This document shows positions 11,968-22,551 of a stretch of 64,000 bases of DNA, piece by piece (position 1 is the stretch's first letter; each line of letters begins with the position of its first letter). The stretch lies in contig JAEMWC010000098.1 in NCBI GenBank assembly GCA_016490735.1, positions 1,205,001 to 1,269,000 on the forward strand. Reading direction: 5' to 3'. The notes under the pieces were generated by a model. The model had not been told where the DNA came from. It searched no databases and saw only the letters and a list, made by a program, of their open reading frames with translations. Both the position numbers and the translations under genes were made by a program. Source of the stretch: Pachyseris speciosa (taxonomy: Eukaryota; Cnidaria; Anthozoa; Scleractinia; Pachyseridae).

Positions 11968-12058
11968 ATATTCTGTTTTGTCGAGGATCACGACTCCCGA
12001 GCCCTTATCCGGTCGCGTAATTAACATGCCATCTCTCTTCTTTAGCTGACCTATCGCT

Positions 12059-12352
12059 CTACCGTGGTGTCGGGCCTTTCCTCTTGATGTAGTTGAGGGC
12101 AATAGAACGTATCGTTGCAGCTGCTAGTTCTTTGTTCTCATCGCTTAGTTTTGGTTCGAGTTTCCAGTAGGCTTTTTCGAAGGTTGCTTGTATTTCCATT
12201 GCATGGTGAAACTGACTGTGGAAGAGCGAAGTCCAGACCACGGTGTAAGCCATGTTTCTGAAAAAAGGACAACCTGTGCGAAGACAGATTCTTGATATTA
12301 TTATAAGAGTGGTCTGTGCGATGCAGAATATGTCGGCTTCTCCAGTCCACAC
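12059..12352 (-). pseudogene. Inverted copy of the Penelope RT 5' end
   Basis: A minus-strand frame repeats the start of the Penelope ORF (KAYWKLEPKLSDENKELAAA, ALNYIKRKGP), nearly identical to the plus-strand copy at 10292-10500. It belongs to the right inverted repeat and ends where the central RT unit begins. It has no independent function. Confidence 0.8.
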
Positions 12353-12740
12353 CTACATCAACGTGTGGAGGAACATAAGCGATCAACAATCGGTCACCAC
12401 GTAAAGGACGAGCATGGTGGTGGTCAACTAGAAAGCCTTCGCTACTTTGACCACCACACACATTTTATAACCTGTACTGTAATTATTTTATCTTGCAATC
12501 ATCTGTTGTACCTATACTTTTCTTTCTATGTTAATTTTAAGTAAATAGTGTGAAATAAATGAACCATGGAAAGGATCCGCAGACCATCGAAAGAAATTTC
12601 AAGATTTTGAAGAAGTGTCAGAGTAGACTAGACTGTTTGATTTTTTGAAATGCTTTTTATTCGTGAACTTAAACCAAAACTGAACAAATAGAGTGATTCG
12701 ATCCGCGCAAAAGTACTTACCTAATTAATTCACTTTTAAT
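12284..12740 (+). pseudogene. Penelope GIY-YIG endonuclease C-terminal part (right copy)
   Basis: The plus-strand frame reads GLCDAEYVGFSSPHLHQRVE and EHKRSTIGHHVKDEHGG, followed by a degenerate C-terminus near 12590-12720. It mirrors the minus-strand copy at 9994-10290. The extra sequence GGGQLESLRYFDHHTHF after the shared part indicates divergence or an internal deletion before the conserved tail. Confidence 0.7.
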
Positions 12741-12998
12741 ATTGTCTCTTTCGCTGCGCGTTTTTATATCATTCTTGCCTCACTTTTCTCGTGTTGTTTT
12801 ATGTAAATATTTCGGAGTTTTAGTCAGTACCTCATTAGCATTTTTGCAATTGATTATATAAGCACATGTTGAACAAATTTTTTCCTTCAACTTGAAAATG
12901 ACCGTTGTCGGTCGAAACGTCGTTGCTTTTTAACGCTAACTTTTATAGTAAAATCCGTTTCTAAAAATTTGTTGATCCGAAGTTTATATAAATACCAG

Positions 12999-13142
12999 GC
13001 CCCAGCTGTTCAAAGAGCGGATAACTCTATCCATCGGATAAGTCACTATCCACCGGATAAAATGTATTGCAACTGATACGTTTTATCCGGTGTATAGCGA
13101 CTTATCCGGTGGATAGTTATCCGCTCTTTGAACAATTGGGGC
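12999..13142. repeat. Palindromic MITE (144 bp)
   Basis: GCCCCAGCTGTTCAAAGAGC at the left is mirrored by an almost identical inverted end, and GGATAACTNTATCC-type steps continue inward (left ATCCACCGGATAAAA, right TTTTATCCGGTG). The whole element is one imperfect stem. I recall this GGATAA-rich MITE type from other coral sequence. Confidence 0.8.
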
Positions 13143-13489
13143 AAGATTAATTAAATACATTCGTTAGGTATAAAACTTCAGTTAATTATCGAGTGGTACA
13201 TGCTAGTCAGGTTTTGACATGTTAACGAAAGCAATGTTTTTTGTACTGAATACACCTTTTGCTAATGATCAGTTCCTGGTGAATTAGGGTAGATCCGGTC
13301 CTTTGGGGTGTATACAAAACCTGGGCTAGGCCATGGCCTACCCTATCGCCCACCATATTTTTCGTTTTTTGCTGATTTACTTTTTTTGGTTGTTGTTGTT
13401 GTTGTTGTTATGAAAAGAGTCAGAAGTTTTCAAGGTCACGATAATGCAGCAAAACAAAGCAAATTAAAGAAACAAATTTCAATTGAGTG

Positions 13490-15243
13490 CTATGGTGTCC
13501 TATAGCTATCACTCGAAATTTGCCCAAAATTTTACAAAAAAACTTCTACAATGAACAAATATTTCAATAAAAACGTAAAACAAAAGATAAGTAATACTTA
13601 AATCAAACGTTTATTCATTGAAAATCAAAGATAAAATAAAATAAAAAGAAACTTAAATGAAAGTGAAATGAAAACAGCACCGAAAAGCAAAGAAAAATGC
13701 AATGAAAAGAAAAACAAAAGTAAAATTAAATTTGGAATGAGCCTAGGGTTATCAAACCAAGATAAAAAAAATTAAAACAAAACAAAAACAAAAGTAAAAT
13801 TAAATTTTGCACGAGCCTAGGGCTATCATAGTATACCAGGATGCTTTGCATGATGAGAACTCCACGTGCAGTGCGCAAGGCGAAAATGAAAGCAAAAAGA
13901 ATCGAAGGATAAAGAAAGAAGGACACCGTTAGAAGCGCTTTTAACGACGACAGTGAATACTTTAGTCGTGCAGCGATTAAGCGCTAAGGTGTCTGGTAAA
14001 GCCCAAAAAACAAAAACAAAAGTAAAATTAAATTTTGCACGAGCCTAGGGCTATCATAGTATACCAGGATGCTTTGCATGATGAGAACTCCACGTGCAGT
14101 GCGCAAGGCGAAAATGAAAGCAAAAAGAATCGAAGGATAAAGAAAGAAGGACACCGTTAGAAGCGCTTTTAACGACGACAGTGAATACTTTAGTCGTGCA
14201 GCGATTAAGCGCTAAGGTGTCTGGTAAAGCCCAAAATTAATCAAGAACTGGTGCGAGGGAGTTCGTTTCCTGTGAGTATGAACAAGTGTACGATTGTAAA
14301 CATTCCAAGAGCATGCGAAAAATACTTCGCAGTCGACAAGTCAATGAGCTGTGACATTCTGGCTCAGTGGAGAACAAAGGCCGTCCTGCAGTACGGTGAA
14401 GCAGATTCCAGATTCTACAGTGATCCATGTAAACTCACGTTTTGTGGAACAAACTTGCTCGTGGGCTCTGATCGGTTTTTTGTCTCCGCGTCATAAAATT
14501 TCTGTTTCGCTGGTAGCGACATCAAGCTTGGCCAACGTTCTCGGGTGCCTAGTTCAGTAACTTACCTTCATAGGGTTCAACAACGCCGGGAACTCGTTCC
14601 ACAGAAGGTGCATGGATCACTGTAATCACTTTCAGTCGTAAACTGTTCAAACTCACGGGAAACGAACTCCCTCGCACCAGTTCTTGAATAATTTTGGGCT
14701 TTACCAGACACCTCAGCGCTTAATCGCTGCACGACTAAAGTATTCATTGTCGTCGTTAAAAGCGCTTCTAACGGTGTCCTTCTTTCTTTATCCTTCGATT
14801 CTTTTTGCTTTCATTTTCGCCTTGAAATTTCTCCACTTGGCCGCCATTTTGCTTGTTGCATTGCATGTGCAGTTCTCATCATGCAAAGCATCCTGGTATA
14901 CTATGATAGCCCTAGGCTCGAGCAAAATTTAATTTTACTTTTGTTTTTGTTTTGTTTTAATTTTTCTTATCTTGGTCTGATAACCCTAGGCTCATGCCAA
15001 ATTTAATGTTACTTTTGTTTTTCTTTTCATTGCATTTTTCTTTGCTTTTGGGTGCTGTTTTAATTTCACTTTCATTTAAGTTTCTTTTTATTTTATTTTA
15101 TCTTTGATTTTCAATGAATAAACGTTTGATTTAAGTATTACTTATCTTTTGTTTTACGTTTTCATTGAAATATATGTTCATTGTAGAAGTTTTTTTTGTA
15201 AAATTTTTGGCAAATTTCGAGTGATAGCTATAGGCCAGCATAG
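13490..15243. mobile_element. Fold-back element, 1754 bp, AGTG target duplication
   Basis: Ends are inverted repeats beginning CTATG and continuing CCTATAGCTATCACTCGAAA inward. The right arm is about 590 bp and the left about 785 bp, the difference being a 228-bp tandem duplication (about 13783-14238). AGTG at 13486-13489 and 15244-15247 flanks the element. The empty site survives in the inverted copy near 27196-27206, where GAGTG runs straight into GGTTTTCGGTG. The central 370 bp hold a smaller inverted pair (GTGGAAC) but no transposase. Confidence 0.88.
13783..14238. repeat. 228-bp tandem duplication inside the fold-back arm
   Basis: AGCCTAGGGCTATCATAG at 13814 recurs at 14042, and the intervening sequence is identical or nearly so through TGTCTGGTAAAGCCC. 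Only the left arm has the duplication, so it post-dates arm formation. Confidence 0.85.
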
Positions 15244-15541
15244 AGTGCGTTTTCGGTGAATATTGCAAGGAAACTGATGCGATCGCCAAGAGAAAGCTTG
15301 GTAGCCAGGCATGTAATTGGATTGGACTCGTTATTTAAGAAAAGCAGGAATCATAACTTTCTCCTATGTGCCCGTCTTTTTTTAAATAAATTATTTTCCT
15401 CAAGGCATAAGGGCACATGACAGGAGGTACATGGATAGTGTTACAAGATGCAGACGCATGTTCTAAATAACAATTCACAGATTGACATCATTAACATATA
15501 CGTATAGACTGTCGTGTTGCAAGATGCTCATGCTTCGAATA

Positions 15542-15852
15542 CCGTAAAAGCTCTATTAAGCCCCCGGGGGCTTATTTAATTTCAGGCCTTATTGACAGAG
15601 CAGCAACCAGTATTATGTGTTTGAGTGTATGTTAGTTCAAAAAAAAAAACAAACAAAAAAAAAAACAACTGGGTCTCATAAAGTGAATTTTGTAAGAGGG
15701 AATAGGAGGGACTTATTACAAAATCTCACGTCCCAAAGGGTGGGGGGCTTATTAGAGAGGACAGGGGTTGTTACAAAAACCGACTTCCAAACGGGGGGCT
15801 TATTAGAGAGAAGGGGTTAATAGAGACGAGGGGCTTAATAGAGCTTTTATGG
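15542..15852. mobile_element. TA-flanked MITE (311 bp)
   Basis: TA at 15540-15541 and 15853-15854 flanks inverted ends CCGTAAAAGCTCTATTAAG (left) and CTTAATAGAGCTTTTATGG (right). The interior repeats GGGGGGCTTATTAGAGAG-like segments. Size, TA duplication and lack of an ORF fit a Tc1/mariner-superfamily MITE. Confidence 0.85.
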
Positions 15853-16611
15853 TAAGTAGCATAGCTTATTATAGGAAATTAACGCGAAAGAGGTGCTATA
15901 ATTTCAAAATAAGGGACTCAGAATTTGTTGAGATAACAGGAACAAATTTACTGTAACACCAAGTGTGAAAAACTGGAATACAAACATTGCTCGTGAAATT
16001 GTCCCTAAACGTAACTGGCCACTTCGAGCGTTCTTTCAATGACCATGATTATGGTGGATATCCACCCAGATACTATAATGCACATTCTTTTTCAGAAATA
16101 TTCTAAATAATTTAACCTTATTTTGTGAAAGATTGATTTGAAGTACAGTGCGCGAAAAAGAAACCTATTGTTTCCTAGTTGTCAAGAATGTCTGGAGTGT
16201 CTCGAGTATTTAGGGCAAAAATAATGGAAATAAAGATCACCAGGAGGGCTCCTGAGATCGCAGAAATTAATGCGCTTCCTAAATAATGACGTGGAAATTA
16301 AAGCTAACAAAACTCCACACAACTTTTAAATTACTGCGAATAATACAAATTCACGTTAATTTCATGAAGATGTTTTTTCTACAGGAGTTGATTACGGAAC
16401 GTCAGTGCTCATACTTTTGGTCGCTTTGTCACCTACGTGTGCATTACTGTTAAGTAATATTTGTCAAGTATGCACATTTCTATACCACATGGGAGTAACG
16501 TGTCACAACATGCACTGGTATATAGTTCGGTAGCTGCACGCTACTTTCACTTCTCGCGTCGCCTGTTGAGTCTTACTGTATTCCTTTTCGCATTATGCTG
16601 GTGTCGTATAT
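15853..16611. other. No gene recognised
   Basis: Probably the 5' untranslated or gag region of the following DIRS element, but no gag-like frame can be read. No repeats or RNA genes are seen. Confidence 0.35.
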
Positions 16612-18221
16612 ACCGGTTGTTGTCAACCCCTTGTCGGTTTCTATTAAGCCTAATGGAATGAAAAGGTTAATTCTTGATTTTAAGATATGTTAATCATTTC
16701 CTTGAGAAACTAAAGATTAAGTATGATGATTGGGAAATAGCTTCTTTCACGTTTCTCAAGAATGGTTGTATGTTTTCCTTTGCCCTCAAGAGTGGGTATC
16801 ATCATGTTGAGATCTTCCAACCACATCAAACATTCTTAGGGTTTACATGGAATTTTCAAGGCGAGACGCGTTATTTCATTTTCACAGTACTTTCTTTCGG
16901 CCTTTCTGTAGCTCGTTATATCTTTACTAAGATTCTCCGCCCATTGGTCGGATGGTGGAAAGCTAACATTATATTTACATCGCGGTCTTTTTAGACGACG
17001 GTTGGTCCATAGCTGACGGCTACAATTCAGCTAAAATTATAGCTAGTAGAGTTAGTTCTGACATACATCAAGCTGGATTTCTAACGAATGACGAAAAATC
17101 GATTTGGGAACCAACGCAAATTATTACTTGGATAGGCTTAGTCTGGAATTCCAGTGAAGGCACTATTAGTATTACACCGACGAGGGTTCGAAGCATGGTT
17201 GACCACGTGACTTTTATTGAAGCTCATGAATTCCCAATCTCGGCAAGTCAATTGTCGTATTTTATTAGGAAACCTATGTCTACAAGTACGGTCACCGGAA
17301 ATTTACCCAGAATTACTACCAGGCATTACCAGATGACGGTCGCTATTGCTGACCATTGGGATACACCTATTATCTTGGATGAGTATTGTTGGGAAGAGAT
17401 AGTTTTCTGGAAGAACAATATCTTTTAACGCAATTTTAAAAACTGCTTTGTTTTCCACAACCTTAAAAAGTAACTTTTTCAGATGCTAGTAATGTTGCCT
17501 GCGGCGCCGTTACCTATATCAATGAAGGCGAGCATGTGTACCCCAAAATGTGGACACAGGAGGAAAGGAGTAGAAGTTCTACATGGAGAAAACTAAGTGC
17601 AATAGAATTCTCACTGCGGCCTTGTCTCCCTATTTTACGTACCTCACATGTTAAGTGGTATACGGATAACCAGGCCACAGCCAAAATTGTTGAAGTTGGT
17701 AGAATGAAACTTGAGTTGCACACACTTGCTTTAAAGATAATTAAAATATGCTATGAACACAGTATCCATTTAGATATTGATTGGGTCCCTAGGGATCGCA
17801 ATACCAAAGGAGATTTTGTTAGCAAATTGGTCGATTTCGACGACTGGCAAGTCACTGAGGATGTCTTCAAGGATTTGATTAGCCTATGGAGTCCACACGC
17901 AGTGGATTGTTTTGCCACTTATTACAACAGAAAAATCGCCAGATATTATTCTAGATTAAACGTCGGGCATCGATGCATTTAATGCAGTCATGGGAAGGGG
18001 AGAATTGCTGGTTAGTTCCACCAGTTTATCTTAGTCCTAGAGCTCTTGCTTATATGTATAACCAGGGAGCCAAGGGTACCCTCGTTGTTTCACTGTGGAA
18101 ATCAGCCGTGTTTTGGCCCTTGTTAACCAATGTCTATTGCAGTTTTATCCAAGATTTAAGAGTTTTGTTTATAACTCAAGCTTTGATACATGGCAGAAAT
18201 CTTAATTTTCAAACTCATTAA
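16612..18221 (+). pseudogene. DIRS-type reverse transcriptase and RNase H, broken
   Basis: The frame starts with PLSVSIKPNGMKRLILDF and, after a shift, continues YVNHFLEKLK, FALKSGYHHVEIFQPHQTF, VLSFGLSVARYIFTK. The catalytic box FLDDGWS follows at about 16986. RNase H follows from about 17479: SDASNVACGAV (first Asp), LSAIEFSL (Glu), YTDNQATAK (Asp), then WVPRDRN and the WLVPPVYLSPRALAY motif that precedes the recombinase in this family. Frame breaks occur at about 16680, 17000, 17428-17480 and 17975. This is the pol part of a tyrosine-recombinase retrotransposon. The matching recombinase lies about 2 kb downstream, separated by inserted repeats. Confidence 0.85.
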
Positions 18222-18405
18222 TTATTTATAAGGGCGTTAGCCAATCGGAGTGCCCCATTTTGGTCAGGTGCATGTATCTTGATACCCAATGAAAGTATGG
18301 ATCAAGACACGTCCGATTAGAAAACTGATCAAGACACTGATTAAGACACCTGAATTTTAATTAGCAACGTTAAAAATTACAGTGCAGGCAATTATTAACT
18401 GGCAT

Positions 18406-18995
18406 CTTTTAAGGTGGGCCTACACGAGGGGACATGTTGCGGGAACATGTTGCTGCAACATGAAGCAGGGACAAAATCGTATTAAGTACACACTGAAGGA
18501 CATTTTGCAGGGATGTGTAGCAGGGACATGTAGCAGGGACCAAATCGCAGAGTTAACACACTTGTGAAAAAGTTGCCGGGATATGTTTCAGGGACGTGTT
18601 GCAGGGACGTATCCCTTCGTGTGCGTTGACACTTTTTCACTCGTGCAACATGAATTTTGTGCAAAATGTGTCCCTGCAACATGTTGCACGGAGTTCAACT
18701 TGTTGAACTTCATGGGACATGTTGCGGGGACAAATTTTGCACAAAATTTATGTCGCACGAGAGAAAAAGTGTCAACACACACGAAGGGATACGTCCCTGC
18801 AACACTTCCCTGAAACACATCCCGGCAACTTTTTCACAAGTGTGCAAACTCTGCGATTTGGTCCCTGCTACATGTCCCTGCTACACGTCCCAGCTAGATA
18901 ACCCCTAATGTGAACAGTTTATAAAAGTGTCGCTGCTACGTTTTGCAGCAACATGTTCCTGCAACAAATCCCCTCGTGTGGGCCCACCTTTAAAG
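18406..18995. mobile_element. Fold-back element with GCAGGGACATGT subrepeats, inserted in the DIRS element
   Basis: Terminal inverted repeats start TTTTAAGGTGGGCC, then ACACGAGGGGA. The interior is an almost continuous palindrome built from units like GTTGCAGGGACATGT, with the symmetry centre near 18700. It falls between the RNase H and recombinase of the DIRS copy. A related 18-bp stretch (AACGT-AAAAATTACAGT) lies at 18366-18383 and 18996-19013, possibly an unusually placed target duplication. Confidence 0.82.
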
Positions 18996-19013
18996 TAACG
19001 TAAAAATTACAGT

Positions 19014-20181
19014 TCTGGACCTTCCGACCTTTTTTCATGTCATTCTGCATCTCCGAATCTCCGCATCTCTTTTACCCTGAGTATCAAGTGGATTCAACGT
19101 TTTGGCAACATTTTATCTTCCAACCGACGCTTCAGAACTCATGCTATCTCGTAAAAAAGTACTGGGTGGACACCCTTACCCTTGACTCTTTACACATGTA
19201 GCTACTTCTAAGACAAACTTCGCGAGCTGGTAGATACAGTATCCATTTCCTATATTTTACAGGGGAACCTCGTGTAAGTCATAATCTTTGACTAGACCGC
19301 CGGTCAGGATCCAAAGTCGGTACTTTCGACTCTCTTTCCAGCTGCCATGGTACTTTGTAGAAGCTGGGACGGCCTCAAAAGCTATCAACTGGTCCTCGGA
19401 TAAGGTTTTATTAGGCGGACGAAAACGACTCGCTCCGTCCGTGATCTCCGCCGTCATGTGTCAACTACAGTGGATGACTACTGACTCGAAACAAACAACT
19501 CCCACAAAATGTATGCAGGCAAAGAGATAACAGATACAGATACAGATACAGATAATATATTTGCTATATCCTATTGCATTTTTATGCACGTTTGAGAAAC
19601 CGTATCAAAAACTCATACTTCGTGTTTCATCAGAGGTTCCAAACACCTCGAAACAATAAAAGCAGTCCGCCTTCGGCGTCGTGCTTTCATTTGTTTCTCA
19701 GTGTTTGGAATCCCTGATGAAACACTCGCACTCGTTTTTAATATATTACTTCTATTCTGGGTTCCCCAACTACTCCGGGATATGTAGTGGCATTAAAAAT
19801 AAATTTCGTTTTTTCAGGCTAAGAACCTGAGAGGTTAGCCGCTGTTGTGTTATTTATGTCTTTTTGTCATAATTCAATGAGGAGATGTTTTGCTGACAAC
19901 GAATAGCACCTTAACAGTGTTGTGTTATTTATTTCCCTTTTGGTCATCATTTATGAGCATAAGTTCTGCTGACAAGGATTAGCAGTGTTGCAGTTACTGT
20001 ATTTCCTCTTTTAACCACGGTTTATTGAGTAAAAATTGTTGCACCTCTACAGCCTTCTGTTATGTGTTTTTCCTTTTTGTTTTTTTCCTCACAGGCCATC
20101 TCTGAACAGTCCTGTTGGGCAAGTTTATAAGGATCTTTAGCCCACTTTAAGAATAGCTATTTACTTGAGTGTCGAAAACGT
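19014..20181. other. DIRS interior remnants plus small hairpin; no gene called
   Basis: A CAGATA microsatellite lies at 19531-19555. An inverted pair (GTGTTTCATCAGAGGTTCC near 19622, and its complement near 19700-19725) forms a MITE-like hairpin at about 19605-19740. Pyrimidine-rich sequence ending CTCACAG at 20094 precedes the recombinase frame and could be an acceptor-like site. Confidence 0.45.
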
Positions 20182-20655
20182 ATGAACTGGTGCAGTGATG
20201 TTAAGGTTCAATTCGTTTTGCCTCTAGAACCTATTGTTTTAGCGGCTTACTTGTCTCAACTCTTCAGAAAAACTGGTTCCTCCAACTCTGTAAGTATTGC
20301 TTACGCTGTACTAGTTTGGCCTCACGGCCTAGTAGATGTAACTTCAAGAGATAATCCTTTAAAAACTGGAGTGTGTAGAAATATTGTTGAAGCTGCAAAA
20401 CGTAATGGTACGCAGCGGAAGAATAAGAAGCTCCCTGTCTCCACTGATATGGTCAAGGAAATAGTCGCTAAATATGGCACGTTACACAGTCTTAGGTCGG
20501 GTGGGGCAACCACTGCTGTAAATTCGCCAAGCGGCCCTGTATCTGAAACGTTATTAAAATTACATGGGAGATGGAAATCCGATTACGCTAAGGACCTGTA
20601 TATTCAAGAAGATATGTTGGTAAGATTATCAGTTTCGGCTGGCTTAGGTATTTAA
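20182..20655 (+). CDS. Tyrosine recombinase domain of the DIRS element
   Basis: An open frame of 157 codons holds the C-terminal catalytic half of a DIRS-type tyrosine recombinase, the enzyme that integrates circular cDNA without a DDE integrase. The diagnostic run is LHSLRSGGATTA (the H-x-x-R box), then LLKLHGRWKSDYAKD and the nucleophile in DLYIQED. An N-terminal helical segment with LSQLFRKTGSSNSVSIAYAV fits the core-binding domain. It is intact from ATG at 20182 but lacks the usual upstream residues, so it may be a truncated or spliced piece. Confidence 0.85.
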   Translation: MNWCSDVKVQFVLPLEPIVLAAYLSQLFRKTGSSNSVSIAYAVLVWPHGLVDVTSRDNPLKTGVCRNIVEAAKRNGTQRKNKKLPVSTDMVKEIVAKYGTLHSLRSGGATTAVNSPSGPVSETLLKLHGRWKSDYAKDLYIQEDMLVRLSVSAGLGI

Positions 20656-21167
20656 TTATAAAGATTTCGTCTCCACGCGTGTTAGGACATCCACGCGATC
20701 GTTTTTGCTATTTTAAGTTTGTCATAGTGTTGCACTGCAATTCAATTAGGATAATTCAGGCCATTATAATGTATGTTTATAACTCTCAAATTATAAGGAG
20801 TGATTTAAACCTTTTATGCGTTAAAGCATTCTACTTTTCATGGTTATAAAGTTTGGTTTCTTCATGCATAACAGTATTATCTATATATACTGGCTTAATT
20901 AATAAGGATATATTAACGTGTATCGTATTTCTGTGGGACTAAAGTAATGTAAAGCCTTGTTAGCATAATGCTTGAATACAGTAATAAAGCTAATATTGCC
21001 TCCTCGTGAGTTACCAACCAATTTACTGTGGTTGTTGTGTTGTGCAAGTTGCTATAACGGTTTAGAAAATAATTTTCATGTGTGCGAACGCAGTGAGTTA
21101 AAATGAAACGTTTATTTCCTATAAAAACATGAGGTTGAATAAGCGTCGCGTGTACATATGCTATATA
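20656..21167. other. 3' region of the DIRS element; no gene
   Basis: AT-rich, no ORF. Probably contains the DIRS 3' terminus, but no terminal repeat matching its 5' side could be identified by eye. It ends at the TA duplicated by the next transposon (21166-21167). Confidence 0.4.
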
Positions 21168-21303
21168 CTATCAAAATCACTAGAGTGGTAAATCTGCCGT
21201 TAGAATTTTGAAATGCGCGCTGCAGTACGTGATCCGCGAAAGAAGTTGTCACATGACATAAAAAAAGTTGTCACGTGGTTTGTGTAAAAGTGCGTTAGCG
21301 GTC

Positions 21304-21537
21304 ATGGCATTCAACAAGAAAGGAAGATTTTATGAAAGGGGAAAAGGCCTATCGGAAGAATTGAAAGGGCAGATTATTGACCAAATTCTTGAAACTGGTG
21401 GCGATAGGATATCGGGATACTTTCCTGCAAAGTGGAAGGAACTTGGCGATCAATTAAGTGTTTCTGGAAAGACCGCTAAAAACATATGGCAAAAGTTTGT
21501 ACATGATGGTATGGTTAGTCCAAAAGAAAGAATCTAG
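21304..21537 (+). pseudogene. Transposase N-terminal paired-like helix-turn-helix
   Basis: The frame from ATG 21304 reads MAFNKKGRFYERGKGLSEEL, then KGQIIDQILETGGDR and DQLSVSGKTAKNIWQKF. This has the RG-x(2)-L and IW-x-K-F spacing of paired/PAX-like helix-turn-helix domains used by Tc1/mariner transposases to bind their ends. A TAG at 21535-21537 follows PKERI, and the sequence after it continues in frame as GNPPKLT, as expected for the linker, so the stop is a lesion. The catalytic part resumes about 1 kb later. Confidence 0.7.
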
Positions 21538-22551
21538 GGGAATCCACCGAAATTAACCCTTTTCAATCCAAGTGGGTGCTATTTATTTCACCAGATTTTG
21601 GGCAATAAATGGTCTGGGGCTCTCAACTTCTTCATATATGGAGTTATTGTGAAAATATCTGCTGTCTTGAAATACTGGGGACCCAGGCTTAAGAGTCACG
21701 TGATGCACCCGAGTGGCTGTTGTTTGTCGAGTGAGTGGAATCGCTTGACTGTGGTGCAGTTGTCAGTTTTAGAGTGCTTTTCTGAGCCATTTTCCTCTGC
21801 AGAAGCCCCCATGCTGGCATCATTAAGCTAGAATGTGGGTAAAGGCAAGCCTTTGAAAGAAACCAGAGGTGAGAGGCGGTTTTATGTTGATGGAGATGCC
21901 AAACACGCTCTGTTGTGATGATGGTGGCTCGATATGGAACCTGTCTCTCTTGTCTTTCTGCAAGTGGATTCCAGGAGCTAACGAGGCAATGTGGGCTAGT
22001 TTTGACCGCTAAAAATACTCATCGATGCAACATTTTGCTGGTAGCACCGGGTGGCTCAGCACCAGGTGGCGAAAAGCTATGAAAGGAACTGAAGGAGAGT
22101 TCTATGCTCGTTGCGTGGTTGCAGTTCCCAGAATTCTTTTCGGCCGTGAACGAGTCCAGTTAAGACACACAAGATTGGATCTCAGAAACGGGTTGAAACG
22201 TGGCAGGCAGAAAATGTGAGAGAAACGTTTCATAGCAGATACTAAGGAGAGAGCTTGAGGTTTGCTGTAAATGTAGAATCTTGATATTTGGGCAGTTTTT
22301 CTTATTAAAAAGTTGGCGACAAAAATATGTAAATTTTGGTGTTATTCTCTGGCCAAAAAACAAGCATTTTGGGCTTTGCTGTTAAACGATCGGTGATATG
22401 CAGCGGAATTCTGGTATTGTAGTCGTTATTTTTAGCTTTAATGATTGCTAAAACACAGTTGGTCCTATTCACACAATTATTATGACGTTCTGACAAAATT
22501 TAAACAAGAAATAAACCATAAAAGGGAAGCAGTATTTATCGTCACATATGT
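21538..22551. other. Intervening sequence between transposase halves
   Basis: Roughly 1 kb with no transposase similarity separates the linker residues GNPPKLT from DGKELSTGDLQLIE. It may be an intron or a later insertion. I see neither convincing splice sites nor a flanking target duplication. Confidence 0.4.

Larger units (their letters stand above)
8930..12954 (+). mobile_element. Penelope-like retroelement flanked by inverted copies of its own ends
   Basis: A central plus-strand RT unit (10592-11967) sits between two inverted repeats, 8930-10591 and 11968-12954. Each repeat joins the 5' start of the RT ORF to the 3' end of an endonuclease (GIY-YIG) ORF pointing the other way, plus a 3' tail. 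Both tails end in ACTTTTATAGTAAAAT next to a hammerhead-like motif. Penelope elements commonly carry such pseudo-LTRs, direct or inverted. The left repeat is longer only because an 836-bp MITE sits inside it (9157-9992). All ORFs are broken. Confidence 0.8.
13250..15541 (+). repeat. Dispersed repeat, copy 1, interrupted by a fold-back element
   Basis: Once the fold-back at 13490-15243 is removed, the flanks match the reverse complement of 26013-27520. Shared landmarks are AGTTCCTGGTGAAT, GGTGTATACAAAACCTGG, ATGAAAAGAGTCAGAA, TTCGGTGAATATT, GAGAAAGCTTGGTAGCCAGG and GACAGGAGGTACATGGATAG. No ORF is evident, so the class is unknown. Confidence 0.75.

Noticed and set aside
18583..18818. Overlapping ORFs on both strands with similar peptides
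   Set aside because: They arise because the palindrome reads the same on both strands.
18420..18960. Short repeated motifs resembling a CRISPR array
   Set aside because: Repeats are in both orientations, without regular spacers, in a eukaryotic fold-back element.
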